A stretch of DNA of 64,000 bases, taken from Chloroflexota bacterium (GTDB lineage Bacteria; Chloroflexota; Anaerolineae; UBA4142). The position numbers were made by a program, and so were the translations under genes. Below, one piece after another: positions 1 through 8,311 of this stretch; within the stretch, counting starts at the first letter, position 1; every line of letters starts with the position of its first letter. Under the pieces are notes generated by a model that was not told the DNA's origin, made no database searches, and saw nothing but the letters and a program-made list of their open reading frames with translations. The stretch is taken from positions 1 to 64,000 of the forward strand of contig JAMCQI010000091.1 of assembly GCA_023381515.1 (NCBI GenBank). The letters are read 5' to 3'.

Positions 1-127
1 ATTCGCATTCTTATTCCTAATTCGATAAAACCTCACCCCTCACCCGCCTCTGTCCCTCTTTCCCCTCCCCTAGAAGGGGAAGGGAGAGAGGGAAGGGGGA
101 GTGGGGAGAGGTCCGGAGGACATTGCA
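1..127 (+). repeat. Exact 127-bp direct repeat, copy 1 (window start)
   Basis: Bases 1-127 are identical to 681-807. The unit holds the last codons of nuoL, its stop codon, a low-complexity CCCTC/GGGAG hairpin and the GGAGGA ribosome site used by nuoM. In copy 1 the nuoL stop is followed by more nuoL-like coding sequence rather than nuoM, which makes no biological sense. The identity starts at base 1 and ends abruptly at 127, a typical de Bruijn k-mer size, so an assembly overlap is likely. Confidence 0.85.
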
Positions 128-129
128 CC

Positions 130-708
130 TTCCAGACGTTTGTGAGCGAAGGGTTGGGTTTTGAGGTGTCCGGATTTAATGTGCCGGCGGCCCTGATTGC
201 CGTCGTCGTGGCGCTCGCCGGGCTAGGTCTGAGCTGGGTGATATACGGCCGCAAGCCCCTAGTGGCTGGGCAGCCCGACCCACTCAGCCGCGCCCTCGGC
301 CCGGTGTGGGAATTGTTACGGAACAAGTACTATCTGGACCAGGTTTATGGCCTCGTCATCGAGCAAAAAACCGGGCCGGCCGGCCAAACCGGACAGGCGG
401 ATTCCGTCCATGTCCAGGCAGGTCTGTTGATGCAGGCCGTCGTTTGGTTCGCGGGTGTCTGCTTCGCATTCGACCGCAGAATCGTCGATGGCACGGTCAA
501 TCTCGCCGGTGCGATTGGGCGCGCTCTGGGTACCGTCGGCGCTTGGGTCGATCACACCTTCGTGGACGGCCTGGTGAACCAGGTAGGTCTGTTTGCGAAT
601 GACATTGGAGGCGCACTCAAGCTAATCCAGACCGGACGCGTCCAGAACTATTTGCTCCTCGCGATCACATTCGCCACAATATTCGCATTCTTATTCCTAA
701 TTCGATAA
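130..708 (+). CDS. nuoL: NADH-quinone oxidoreductase subunit L (NuoL), C-terminal fragment
   Basis: This is the end of the largest proton-pumping membrane subunit of respiratory complex I. About 190 residues are visible. They include a membrane segment (near VPAALIAVVVALAGLGLSWV), the family-typical LLRNKYYLDQVYG block, the amphipathic stretch with VDGLVN, and a final membrane helix ending FAFLFLIR. The body of the subunit is missing because the window starts here. The reading frame stays open leftwards through the 127-bp repeat, but that part encodes nothing NuoL-like, so I start at base 130, just after the repeat. A GTG at 142 is only an internal codon. nuoM follows in the same direction, as expected for nuoLMN. 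The identification rests on the tail sequence and on this gene order. Confidence 0.85.
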   Translation, partial: FQTFVSEGLGFEVSGFNVPAALIAVVVALAGLGLSWVIYGRKPLVAGQPDPLSRALGPVWELLRNKYYLDQVYGLVIEQKTGPAGQTGQADSVHVQAGLLMQAVVWFAGVCFAFDRRIVDGTVNLAGAIGRALGTVGAWVDHTFVDGLVNQVGLFANDIGGALKLIQTGRVQNYLLLAITFATIFAFLFLIR

Positions 709-807
709 AACCTCACCCCTCACCCGCCTCTGTCCCTCTTTCCCCTCCCCTAGAAGGGGAAGGGAGAGAGGGAAGGGGGAGTGGGGAGAGGTCCGGAGGA
801 CATTGCA
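681..807 (+). repeat. Exact 127-bp direct repeat, copy 2 (nuoL-nuoM junction)
   Basis: This copy is in its natural place. It holds the nuoL tail and stop (706-708), the intergenic region and the nuoM ribosome site. Inside it an imperfect palindrome (about 731-775, arms TCCCTCTTTCCCCTCCCC and GGGGAAGGGAGAGAGGGA, loop TAGAA) looks like the CCCTCCCC/GGGGAGGG intergenic palindromes scattered elsewhere in the window, for example near 15850. Such dispersed repeats often break assemblies. Confidence 0.85.
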
Positions 808-2340
808 ATGGTGCCTTGGCTTACGCTGCTCGTCTTACTCCCCATCGTTGGGTCGGTGATCGTCCTCTTGCTCCCGAGAGGAGCAAATTCGGCCACGCTG
901 ATCAAACGCTTTGCCACGATTTGGAGCTTGATCCCGCTCGCCATCGCCGGCTATCTCTGGCTGCTTATCTTTGATCCAAACTCGCCGACGATGCAATTCC
1001 AAGAGACGGCCATGTGGATCAGCTCTTTGAACGTCCGCTATCACGTCGGAGTGGACGGATTGAGTATGCCGCTCGTGTTTCTCACTACGTTACTGACCAC
1101 ACTTGGTGTGTTCTACTCTTCCTATGTGATCGAAGAGCGCGTGCGAGAATTCTTTTTCATGTTCCTTCTCCTCGAAGCAGGCATGTTGGGAGTCTTTGTA
1201 TCCCTGGACTTTTTCTTGTTTTACGTTTTCTGGGAAATTGGTCTGGTCCCGATGTATTTCCTCATCGCCGTCTGGGGCCATGCCGAGGACCGGCCGCTTT
1301 ATTCAGCCATCAAATTCTTCCTTTACACCTTGGCCGGGTCTGTTTTTATGCTCCTGGCAATGATCGCGCTTTACATCAATACGAGCACGGCGAACACACC
1401 GGGGACCTTCGACCTCGTCGAGCTCGCGGCCCGGCACCCGTTTGCGAATGACTACGTCTTCGCTTCTTTGGCCTTTTGGGCTATCTTCCTGGCCTTTGCG
1501 ATCAAAGTACCGCTTTTCCCCTTCCACACCTGGTTGCCCGACGCCCACACCGCGGCGCCGACCGCGGGTTCCGTGATCCTGGCCGGCATTCTGCTCAAAC
1601 TGGGCACGTACGGGTTCGTCCGCATCCTCCTGCCGATTTTCCCGCAGGTCTTTCAAGCGAATGCCGTCTTGATCGCCGTACTGGCGGGCATCTCGATTGT
1701 TTACGGCGCGCTCGTGGCGATGGCCCAAACGGATTTCAAGCGCCTGATCGCCTACTCGTCCGTGAACCATATGGGCTATGTGATCCTCGGCGTCGCCGCG
1801 GCGGCCGCGGCGGGCGCGGCCAATCTCACGGACAGGAGCATCGCCCTCAACGGCGCGATTTTGCAGATGTTTAACCACGGCGTCATTACGGGCGCCCTGT
1901 TCTTCATCGTCGGCATGCTATATGAGCGGGCCCACACCCGCGATCTGAAGCAGTTTGGTGGGCTCGGCGCCAAACTCCCGATCTACGCCGGCATGCTCCT
2001 CATGGCTTCTTTTGCGTCGCTCGGTCTGCCCGGGCTGGCGGGGTTTGTAAGCGAGTTTCTCGTCTTTCGTGGCGCCTTCTCGAGCCTGACCTTGATCGCG
2101 TCCATTGCCGTAGCCGGCATTGTCTTTACAGCCGCTATGTTCTTGTGGAAAGTGATCCAGAATGTTTTGCTCGGCCCCTTTAACGAACGTTGGACCGGCC
2201 TGGCCGACCTCCGCACCTTTGAGGTCGTCACCCTCGTGCCTCTGGCCTTTTTGATGCTCTTGATCGGGATTTACCCATCCTCCGTCCTGAACACGATCAA
2301 CACGGTTTCCGTAGCGATTCTGAGCGGGCTCAAATTCTAA
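808..2340 (+). CDS. nuoM: NADH-quinone oxidoreductase subunit M (NuoM)
   Basis: This is a membrane proton-pumping (antiporter-like) subunit of complex I, 510 aa, the normal length. About 14 hydrophobic segments are visible. Family signatures are the FWEIGLVPMYFLIAVWGH block, with the conserved membrane Glu of the proton path, LPDAHTAAPTAGSVILAG, followed by LLKLGTYGF with its Lys, and the late GLPGLAGFVSEF motif. ATG 808 has GGAGGA seven bases upstream at 795-800. An in-frame GTG at 781 lies inside the low-complexity palindrome and overlaps that ribosome site, so it is rejected as start. It sits between nuoL and nuoN on the same strand, which is the standard operon order. Confidence 0.97.
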   Translation: MVPWLTLLVLLPIVGSVIVLLLPRGANSATLIKRFATIWSLIPLAIAGYLWLLIFDPNSPTMQFQETAMWISSLNVRYHVGVDGLSMPLVFLTTLLTTLGVFYSSYVIEERVREFFFMFLLLEAGMLGVFVSLDFFLFYVFWEIGLVPMYFLIAVWGHAEDRPLYSAIKFFLYTLAGSVFMLLAMIALYINTSTANTPGTFDLVELAARHPFANDYVFASLAFWAIFLAFAIKVPLFPFHTWLPDAHTAAPTAGSVILAGILLKLGTYGFVRILLPIFPQVFQANAVLIAVLAGISIVYGALVAMAQTDFKRLIAYSSVNHMGYVILGVAAAAAAGAANLTDRSIALNGAILQMFNHGVITGALFFIVGMLYERAHTRDLKQFGGLGAKLPIYAGMLLMASFASLGLPGLAGFVSEFLVFRGAFSSLTLIASIAVAGIVFTAAMFLWKVIQNVLLGPFNERWTGLADLRTFEVVTLVPLAFLMLLIGIYPSSVLNTINTVSVAILSGLKF

Positions 2341-2433
2341 GTCGATCGCCGGTCAAGGGAACATTCGGCCTTGCTTGTTGTCGAGCGGTCTCTTGGCCGG
2401 CTGACGATTTGACTTATCGATCGCGGGGTTTAC

Positions 2434-3906
2434 ATGCCTGATCCACATCTATTGATCTTTATCTCGCCCGAAATCATTCTTGCTTTGCTAGGGCTAGTCA
2501 TTCTATTGCTTGATTTAATCTTCCGAGAGCGGATTCACCCTGCCCTGCCGTGGGTGGCTGTGGTCGGGTTTGCGCTCGCGCTCGCCGCTACCCTGTATAT
2601 CTGGGGCGCGAATCAATCTCTCTTCGCGGGGATGTACGCCGTTGACACCTTTTCGCTCTTTTTCAAGTTGATCGCTACACTCAGTGGCATCATCGTCACG
2701 TTGATCTCCATCGACTATTTGCGGAGCCGTACTCCATACAAAGGCGACTTTTTCACCCTGTTCACCTTTGCGATCCTCGCCATGACGCTCATGGCCAGCG
2801 CCACCAACCTCCTCATGATCTACCTTTCGATCGAATTCTTGAGCTATACGTCGTACCTTCTGACTGGTTTCCTGCGCAACGACAAGCGGTCGAACGAAGG
2901 GGCCATCAAATACTTTCTCTACGGCGCCATCACGAGCGCGGTGATGCTGTACGGCTTGTCGCTTTTCTACGGCATCTCCGGCTCTATGAACCTTTCCGAG
3001 CTCGCGAGCGTGTTCGCCGCGACGAGCGACAACACTGTGCGCGCGGTCGGGTTAGTGGCATCGGCGCTCGTTCTGGCTGGTTTCGGCTTCAAGATTTCGC
3101 TGGTCCCCTTTCACCAATGGGCACCCGAGGCATATGAGGGCGCGCCAACACCGGTGACCGCCTTTCTGTCCGTCGGCCCCAAAGCGGCTGGTTTTGCGCT
3201 CTTGCTCCGGCTGGTCCTGACCGCTCTTCCGGCACTCCAGAATGCGCTGATTCCTCTGCTCGGCGCCATCTCGATTGCGACCATGACGTACGGCAACCTG
3301 GTTGCCATCCAACAGACGAACATCAAGCGTATGCTCGCCTACTCGTCCATCGCGCAAGCGGGGTATATGCTCATCGGCCTGGTCGGAGTCAATCTGACCG
3401 GCAACTCGCCTTTCCTCGGGTTGAATGGTGTTTTGATCTATCTCTTCGCCTATCTCTTCACAAACCTGGGTGCCTTTATTTGCGCGATCGCGATTGAGGA
3501 CGCCACCGGCATCGTGGAGATTCCCGACTATGCCGGCTTGGTGAGGCGATCACCCTATGTGGCCGCCCTACTTGTCTATTTCTTCCTCTCCCTTGCCGGC
3601 ATCCCGCCCACCGCCGGTTTTATTGGCAAGTTCTTTGTTTTCGCCGCCGCCCTCCGCACCGGGTTCCTCTTCCTCGCGGCCATCGGCGTAGTGAACAGCA
3701 TCATCTCCGTTTTCTACTATTTCGGCGTGGTCCGGGCCGCCTTTTTCCTGGAACCAAAGGACTCGACCCCGATTCGCGTCTCTCCGGTCGTCACCGCCGC
3801 ACTCACCGTCGTCGGCGTCGTAGTTCTACTCATCATGGTTTATCCGGACCCTCTTTACAATGTCGCCAGCATGTCCCTCGCGATGCTGGGGGGAACCGTA
3901 AGGTAG
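2434..3906 (+). CDS. nuoN: NADH-quinone oxidoreductase subunit N (NuoN)
   Basis: This is the third antiporter-like membrane subunit of complex I (490 aa), taking part in proton translocation coupled to quinone reduction. Visible signatures are the LRNDKRSNEGAIKYFLYGA block, FHQWAPEAYEGAPTPVTAFLSVGPKAAG with the conserved Lys, and SLAGIPPTAGFIGKF near the C-terminus. About 14 membrane helices are predicted by eye. It starts at ATG 2434, 93 bp after nuoM; no perfect Shine-Dalgarno is visible in the gap. It is the last nuo gene here and is followed after 7 bp by a small membrane protein gene. Confidence 0.96.
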   Translation: MPDPHLLIFISPEIILALLGLVILLLDLIFRERIHPALPWVAVVGFALALAATLYIWGANQSLFAGMYAVDTFSLFFKLIATLSGIIVTLISIDYLRSRTPYKGDFFTLFTFAILAMTLMASATNLLMIYLSIEFLSYTSYLLTGFLRNDKRSNEGAIKYFLYGAITSAVMLYGLSLFYGISGSMNLSELASVFAATSDNTVRAVGLVASALVLAGFGFKISLVPFHQWAPEAYEGAPTPVTAFLSVGPKAAGFALLLRLVLTALPALQNALIPLLGAISIATMTYGNLVAIQQTNIKRMLAYSSIAQAGYMLIGLVGVNLTGNSPFLGLNGVLIYLFAYLFTNLGAFICAIAIEDATGIVEIPDYAGLVRRSPYVAALLVYFFLSLAGIPPTAGFIGKFFVFAAALRTGFLFLAAIGVVNSIISVFYYFGVVRAAFFLEPKDSTPIRVSPVVTAALTVVGVVVLLIMVYPDPLYNVASMSLAMLGGTVR

Positions 3907-3913
3907 AGACAAG

Positions 3914-4114
3914 ATGCGCGAACGCCAGGGCTGCCTCGAAGGATTGCTCGAACTTTTGCTCCTCGATACACTGTTTGACTGGCTGGAGCGGCGCTTTGGG
4001 TTTGGCCGGGGATGCAGTTGCAGCGGCTGTGGCTGCGGGATCATTCTCCTGATCGTGTTCATCCTTTTCGCGTGCTCGATCCTCACCGGAACCAACTGGA
4101 TCAAGTTGTACTGA
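3914..4114 (+). CDS. Small Cys-rich membrane protein, unknown function
   Basis: This is a 66-residue protein starting 7 bp after nuoN, so probably co-transcribed with it. The N-terminal half is amphipathic (CLEGLLELLLLDTLFDWLERRFG). It is followed by a glycine/cysteine cluster GCSCSGCGCG at residues 34-43 and one membrane helix (IILLIVFILFACSIL). The clustered Cys pairs just before the membrane could bind metal or be modified, but nothing proves this. A strong terminator follows at 4138, which supports a real transcript end here. No family is recognised. Confidence 0.6.
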   Translation: MRERQGCLEGLLELLLLDTLFDWLERRFGFGRGCSCSGCGCGIILLIVFILFACSILTGTNWIKLY

Positions 4115-4137
4115 GGGTATTGCCAGAGTGGAAACAA

Positions 4138-4175
4138 GCGGGGGCTGTTAGCAAAGGTCAGCCCCCGCTTTGCTT
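4138..4175 (+). terminator. Rho-independent terminator after the nuo operon
   Basis: Perfect arms GCGGGGGCTG (4138-4147) and CAGCCCCCGC (4159-4168) are followed by TTTGCTTT. It lies 24 bp after the small membrane protein gene and ends the nuoLMN transcript. Confidence 0.9.
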
Positions 4176-4202
4176 TGGGAAATCCGCGCAAGTCTCATTT
4201 CC

Positions 4203-4231
4203 TTGTAGGAACCCCAGATTCATGGTAGAAT
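4203..4231 (+). promoter_or_regulatory. Probable promoter of the toxin-antitoxin pair
   Basis: TTGTAG (4203-4208), a 17-bp spacer and TAGAAT (4226-4231) preceded by TGG (extended -10) lie about 57 bp upstream of the DUF433 start codon, just after the nuo terminator. Confidence 0.55.
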
Positions 4232-4287
4232 GACCGACAGGAGCATGCGAGCGGGAGTAATCTACAATCCTCGTGAGGATAGATAGT

Positions 4288-4524
4288 ATGTTCGAAAGAG
4301 TATCCATTGATCCAAACATTGCGGGCGGGAAACCTACTGTCAAGGGCACACGCATCCCCGTGACAATGATTCTTGAATTGGTCGAAGATGGTCTGTCCTT
4401 CGACGACATCCTCCAGAAATACTACCCGCAGTTGTCAAAGGAAGACATCCAGGCATGCATAGAATACGCGAAGGCACTCGTGCAGGGTGAGGAGATCCAT
4501 TTCTTCCAGGAAACCTCACGGTGA
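4288..4524 (+). CDS. DUF433 family antitoxin (VapB-like)
   Basis: This 78-residue protein matches the DUF433 pattern: ISIDPNIAGGKP-like start, the KGTRIPVTMILELVEDGLS block and the AGYP-like DDILQKYYPQLSKEDIQACIEYA helix region. DUF433 proteins are winged-helix antitoxins usually paired with a PIN-like DUF5615 protein, as here. ATG 4288 is chosen over an in-frame GTG at 4273 because GAGGAT at 4275-4280 is well spaced for it. The stop codon overlaps the start of the next gene by four bases (GTGA), so the two are translationally coupled. Confidence 0.88.
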   Translation: MFERVSIDPNIAGGKPTVKGTRIPVTMILELVEDGLSFDDILQKYYPQLSKEDIQACIEYAKALVQGEEIHFFQETSR

Positions 4525-4883
4525 GAATCTTGGCAGACGAATGCGTGTTCCGCGTCACTGTGGAAGCACTACGTCAATCAGGGCATGACGTGCTAACGGC
4601 TCAGGAGATGGGGCTCGCCGGTCAGAGTGACATGCAGGTTGTGACTGCCGCAAAGGACGCGGGGCGTCTCTTTCTCACAAATGACATGCATTTCAGCAAT
4701 ATCCTGCTCTTCCCTCCCGCTCTTTTTCATGGCATGATCGTGCTCCGGATAAGGCCGCGCAACCAAACCGGTGTACATTCTATCCTCACCCACCTGCTCG
4801 TGGAAAGAAATGAATCTGACCTTGATGGGGCTCTCGTCATAGTGGACCCCAACAAGTACAGACTTCGAAGGGGACGCGAATAG
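4521..4883 (+). CDS. DUF5615 PIN-like toxin
   Basis: This is a 120-residue protein of the DUF5615 (Mut7-C/PIN-like) family, the usual toxin partner of DUF433. It starts MRILADECV, with the early Asp/Glu pair of PIN-like nucleases, and has the typical LRQSGHDVLTAQEMGL segment. LFLTNDMHFSN carries the second acidic site (the family usually has TxDxDF). The expected activity is RNA cleavage, inferred from the family. The GTG start at 4521 overlaps the antitoxin stop. murE begins 27 bp later, so read-through into murE is possible. Confidence 0.85.
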   Translation: MRILADECVFRVTVEALRQSGHDVLTAQEMGLAGQSDMQVVTAAKDAGRLFLTNDMHFSNILLFPPALFHGMIVLRIRPRNQTGVHSILTHLLVERNESDLDGALVIVDPNKYRLRRGRE

Positions 4884-4910
4884 CAAACAATAAGCAACCG
4901 AGCAAACCCG

Positions 4911-6434
4911 ATGAACCTCTCCACGCTCCTCCGCGCTCTCCCTGCACACCAAATCAAAAACCGACTGGACGTCGAGATTACCTCCATCACTTCTGACTCC
5001 CGGCAGGTGATTCCCGGTGCCCTCTTCGTCGCCTATCCGGGAGTGAACGTGGATGGCACTGCGTTTATTCCTCAGGCCCTTGAGCGCGGGGCCGCCGCGA
5101 TCGTCGCCGAACAACTCCCGGGATTCTCCGTCTCCTGCCCGCTTGTTCTCGTCCCCAACGCACGCTCTGCTCTCGCTTATCTCGTCGCGGCGTGGCATGA
5201 TTTCCCGTCCCGCAAGCTGAAGGTGATCGGTATCACCGGCACCGACGGCAAGACCACCACCTGCAAGCTCACCGCCGCAATCCTTGCCGCTGCGGGGCGT
5301 CCAGTCGGAAGCATCACGACCGTCTCGGCCACTATCGGCAATCAAGAAATCGATACGGGCTTTCACACCACCACGCCCGGCGCCCCCGATATTCAGCGGT
5401 ATTTGGCGCAGATGACGGACGCCGGGATGGAGTACGCGGTCGTCGAGGCAACTTCGCACGGCCTCGCCCAGCGTCGCCTGGATGCCGTCGATTTTGACGT
5501 TGCCGCCGTAACCAACATTACCCACGAGCACCTCGACATCCACGGTACCTGGGAGAATTACCGTGATGCCAAGGCCATGCTCTTTCGATCGCTCGCGGCC
5601 GGGTATAGAAAGCCAGCCACGCCCAAGGTGGCCGTTCTCAACGCCGACGACAACAGCCGCGGGGTCTTTGATTACTTGCGTGAAATTCCCGTCGACGTGC
5701 AGGTTGTTTACAGTGCGAATCCAAGATTCGAGTCTCTCGGGCCGAACTATATATTTGCCCGTGATGTACACCACGCCCGCAATGGACTGCGCTTGAGGGC
5801 AATCACGCCGCGAGGGGAACTCGAGATCGAGTCTCCCCTCATTGGTCGTTATAATGTCTCCAACATCCTCGCCGCCATCGGTATCGGTTTATCCCTTCAG
5901 TTACCTTTCGAGGCAATGCAAGCAGGAATAGCTCGCGTCCGGGTGACCGGACGCATGCAGATCGTAGATCGCGGACAGCCCTTTATCGCCATTGTGGATT
6001 TTGCTCACACTCCTTACGCCCTCCAAGTCGCTCTCGAGACTGCGCAAGAGATCGCTCAGGGGCGTGTCATCATCGTCTTTGGTTGCGCGGGACTGCGCGA
6101 CGTTCAGAAGCGGCCATGGATGGGGCAAATCGCTGGGAAGCTGGCAGACTATGCTATCGTGACGGCGGAAGATCCACGCACGGAGAACCTAGACGCCATC
6201 AACGCGCAGGTGGCAGAAGGTCTGAAGCAGGCCGGGAAGCAAGAGGGGGCGGGGTATCAAATCATCCGCGACCGGGGTCAAGCCATTGCCGCGGCGGTGA
6301 AAATGGCCCGGCCGGGTGATCTCGTGATCGTCACGGGCAAGGGCCATGAGCGCTCAATGTGCTTTGGGACCACCGAGTTCCCATGGAGCGATCAAGAGGC
6401 GCTGACATCCGCCTTGGATCAACTGGAAAAATGA
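4911..6434 (+). CDS. murE: UDP-N-acetylmuramyl-tripeptide synthetase (MurE)
   Basis: This is a cytoplasmic peptidoglycan precursor enzyme that adds the third amino acid to UDP-MurNAc-L-Ala-D-Glu using ATP. It has 507 aa. Visible are the N-terminal substrate domain (SITSDSRQVIPGALFVAYPG), the ATP loop GITGTDGKTTT near residue 107, the TNITHEHLDIHGTWENYRDAK block with the carbamylated-Lys region upstream, and the C-terminal EDPRTEN and GKGHERSM motifs. The DPR triplet resembles the meso-diaminopimelate DNPR motif, but its first residues differ (ED instead of DN), so the third amino acid is uncertain. It stands alone here, outside a dcw cluster. Confidence 0.93.
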   Translation: MNLSTLLRALPAHQIKNRLDVEITSITSDSRQVIPGALFVAYPGVNVDGTAFIPQALERGAAAIVAEQLPGFSVSCPLVLVPNARSALAYLVAAWHDFPSRKLKVIGITGTDGKTTTCKLTAAILAAAGRPVGSITTVSATIGNQEIDTGFHTTTPGAPDIQRYLAQMTDAGMEYAVVEATSHGLAQRRLDAVDFDVAAVTNITHEHLDIHGTWENYRDAKAMLFRSLAAGYRKPATPKVAVLNADDNSRGVFDYLREIPVDVQVVYSANPRFESLGPNYIFARDVHHARNGLRLRAITPRGELEIESPLIGRYNVSNILAAIGIGLSLQLPFEAMQAGIARVRVTGRMQIVDRGQPFIAIVDFAHTPYALQVALETAQEIAQGRVIIVFGCAGLRDVQKRPWMGQIAGKLADYAIVTAEDPRTENLDAINAQVAEGLKQAGKQEGAGYQIIRDRGQAIAAAVKMARPGDLVIVTGKGHERSMCFGTTEFPWSDQEALTSALDQLEK

Positions 6435-6478
6435 GAGCCCCGTTTTCCTTTCTGCAAGGAGGCCGGGGCTCTCGTTTT
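6433..6478. terminator. Terminator between convergent murE and homoserine dehydrogenase
   Basis: Perfect arms GAGAGCCCCG (6433-6442, overlapping the murE stop) and CGGGGCTCTC (6464-6473) are followed by GTTTTC. The murE stop codon lies inside the hairpin. It may serve both strands. Confidence 0.8.
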
Positions 6479-6495
6479 CGGAGGCTCTTTCGGGG

Positions 6496-7530
6496 CTAGT
6501 CTCTGTAGACGTTCACAATGTCGCGAAGGACCGCCGCGGCGGTCGGGTAGGGATCGTGTTCTTCGATGCTCGCGAAAACAGTGCCGTTGATATCCGTGTG
6601 GTATATGATGCCCATCATTCCGGCGCCGACGTCCGCTAGCGGATGTGTCTTGTCGAGATGAGTGGGACCAACCGTCAGGCGATAGTCCTCACCCGCTTTC
6701 TCTGCTCGGGCGATGAGCTTGACGACCTTGCCATGTTCCCGAGCCTTCTGCAAGTCCTGAGCGGTCACCCCCCGAATTCCCTCCACGGTGACATCCTTGA
6801 GAGTGGTAGGACGGCGAAGGATGGCGTTCGCAATAATGACAAGCTTGTTGGCGGCATCCCAGCCGTCCACGTCGAGAGTCGGATCGGCTTCGGCCATGCC
6901 AATGTCCTGAGCATGCTTGAGGGCTTCGGCGTAGGACTGCCCTTCAGCCATCCGCGAGAGGATGTAATTCGTGGTACCGTTGACCACTCCTTCGAATTCT
7001 TCGATCACGGCCGCGCCCAGGTCGCGCTGCCCGATGTTCAGCGTCGGAAGCCCTCCGGTCACTGTGGCGCTGTGGAGGAGTTTCACCCGTTGCGAGCGTG
7101 CACGCTCGGCCAATTCAGGATAGGCGAGGACGAGAGGTCCTTTGTTCGCCGTGACCACGCTCATCTCGCGCGCAAGTGCCGCGCGAATCGCGCCCAGGCC
7201 GGGTTCGCCATCCTTTAAATTCGTCAACGAGAGTTCGACCAGTACATCCGCATCCACCGATCGGAGAACATCGAGCGGGCTCATTCCCGGTCGTCCGCGT
7301 TCCGGCAACAGCGCGACGCCTTGACCGGCCCGTTTCAAGCCCAGCAGCACGCTCGCGTCCAATCCCGCGTCGGTTGAGGCCAATGCCGCCCCGCTCGTGT
7401 CGGACGCTGCGGCCACGACCAACTCCAGGCCAAACCGTTCTTGAAGCAACGGCCGTTTCAACTCCATTAGTTCGAGCAAGCGGCGCCCCACGTTCCCCAA
7501 TCCAATGATAACAAGCCGTGATGTCCGCAT
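6496..7530 (-). CDS. hom: Homoserine dehydrogenase
   Basis: This NAD(P)-dependent enzyme reduces aspartate semialdehyde to homoserine, in the pathway to threonine and methionine. It has 344 aa. It starts with a Rossmann motif (LVIIGLGNVGRRL) and contains the signature VTANKGPL with the catalytic Lys. GVVNGTTNYILSRM and the ADPTLDVDGWDAANKLVI block of the homoserine-binding domain follow. There is no C-terminal ACT domain, so allosteric control by threonine is not expected; this short form is known in several phyla. GGAGG sits seven bases before ATG 7530. The gene is convergent with murE. Confidence 0.93.
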   Translation of the reverse strand: MRTSRLVIIGLGNVGRRLLELMELKRPLLQERFGLELVVAAASDTSGAALASTDAGLDASVLLGLKRAGQGVALLPERGRPGMSPLDVLRSVDADVLVELSLTNLKDGEPGLGAIRAALAREMSVVTANKGPLVLAYPELAERARSQRVKLLHSATVTGGLPTLNIGQRDLGAAVIEEFEGVVNGTTNYILSRMAEGQSYAEALKHAQDIGMAEADPTLDVDGWDAANKLVIIANAILRRPTTLKDVTVEGIRGVTAQDLQKAREHGKVVKLIARAEKAGEDYRLTVGPTHLDKTHPLADVGAGMMGIIYHTDINGTVFASIEEHDPYPTAAAVLRDIVNVYRD

Positions 7531-7557
7531 CCTTCATCCTCCAGACAAGTGAGCACA

Positions 7558-7592
7558 TTAAAAACAGCCTCGCGTTCGCACACGGGGCTGCT
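7558..7592 (-). terminator. Terminator of the MerR-like gene
   Basis: On the minus strand CAGCC (7590-7586) pairs with GGCTG (7569-7565), with two further G-C pairs inside a mismatch, followed by a run of five T (7564-7560). It lies between the MerR-like gene and hom, both on the minus strand. Confidence 0.7.
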
Positions 7593-7610
7593 TTTCCCTC
7601 GGCTATCTTC

Positions 7611-8192
7611 TCAAAAGAGCTTGCTCCAGATGCTCCTGCGTGCCTCCTGCTCCAAACGCGCCAAGCGCTGTTCTAGAAGCAGCCGATGGTCCGAATCCCG
7701 TTTGCGTAAATCCGCCAGCTCCTGCTCGAGCTTTTGCATGCGCTCACGCAGCTTTATGTTTTCCTCTTTGAGGTTGAAGTTATCCTGAATGATCACGCCC
7801 TGCAGGTTGCGGTTCACCTGAAGACTGTTCTGGATGGTCTGCTGATTTTCCAACATGGCCCGGAGCGTATCGGTTAGCACCGCAAACGCCCCCGCTTGGC
7901 TGATGCTTCCGCCCTCGCGGGAGACGATTTGCATCCGCGCGGTCTCGCCCCGGCCCTCGGCGTGCAATTGCTCCGATATCTCTTCGGAGTTCAACCCCGC
8001 GGCCAATTGCTCCTTGATCCGGCGCAGGACAAGGAGATCTTCTGAGGTCAATCTGCGGCCGGCACCATCTTCGCCCACACCAGCGGCGGGGGAAAGAAAC
8101 AAGGAATAGTCCCTGGCCCAGAGCTGGAGCGTATCCAGGGTCACACCCAACTCAGACGCAGCATCCTGGAGAGTTTTGAAATCGTCGGTCAT
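7611..8192 (-). CDS. MerR-type HTH protein with C-terminal coiled coil
   Basis: This 193-residue protein has an N-terminal MerR-like helix-turn-helix (about residues 5-75: LQDAASELGVTLDTLQLWARDYS, then RRLTSEDLLVLRRIKEQLAAGLNSEEI). A middle region with TDTLRAMLENQQTIQNSLQVNRNL follows, and then a long charged coiled coil (about 130-185, ENIKLRERMQKLEQELADLRKR). It probably binds DNA and dimerises, but no ligand or target is visible. ATG 8192 with GGAAGG seven bases upstream is preferred to the longer frame start at 8240. Similar proteins are common and uncharacterised in Chloroflexota. Confidence 0.75.
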   Translation of the reverse strand: MTDDFKTLQDAASELGVTLDTLQLWARDYSLFLSPAAGVGEDGAGRRLTSEDLLVLRRIKEQLAAGLNSEEISEQLHAEGRGETARMQIVSREGGSISQAGAFAVLTDTLRAMLENQQTIQNSLQVNRNLQGVIIQDNFNLKEENIKLRERMQKLEQELADLRKRDSDHRLLLEQRLARLEQEARRSIWSKLF

Positions 8193-8269
8193 AGAGGCAC
8201 CTTCCGAATCTCTTCTAACTGCCGCCGGGCATTCTACCACGCGCTCTGGATTTTGGCAAAGGCTTTGTT

Positions 8270-8297
8270 TTGTTTCTCCTCCCTGCTGTGGTATAAT
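8270..8297 (+). promoter_or_regulatory. Promoter of the GH18-like gene
   Basis: TTGTTT (8270-8275), a 16-bp spacer and a perfect TATAAT (8292-8297) with an extended TGG. The predicted start of transcription (about 8304) lies only some eight bases before the TTG start codon, so the mRNA may have a very short leader. Confidence 0.75.
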
Positions 8298-8311
8298 TTG
8301 AATAACCTGCT

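Noticed and set aside
781..807. GTG 781 as nuoM start
   Set aside because: It lies within the palindrome and overlaps the GGAGGA ribosome site that serves ATG 808.
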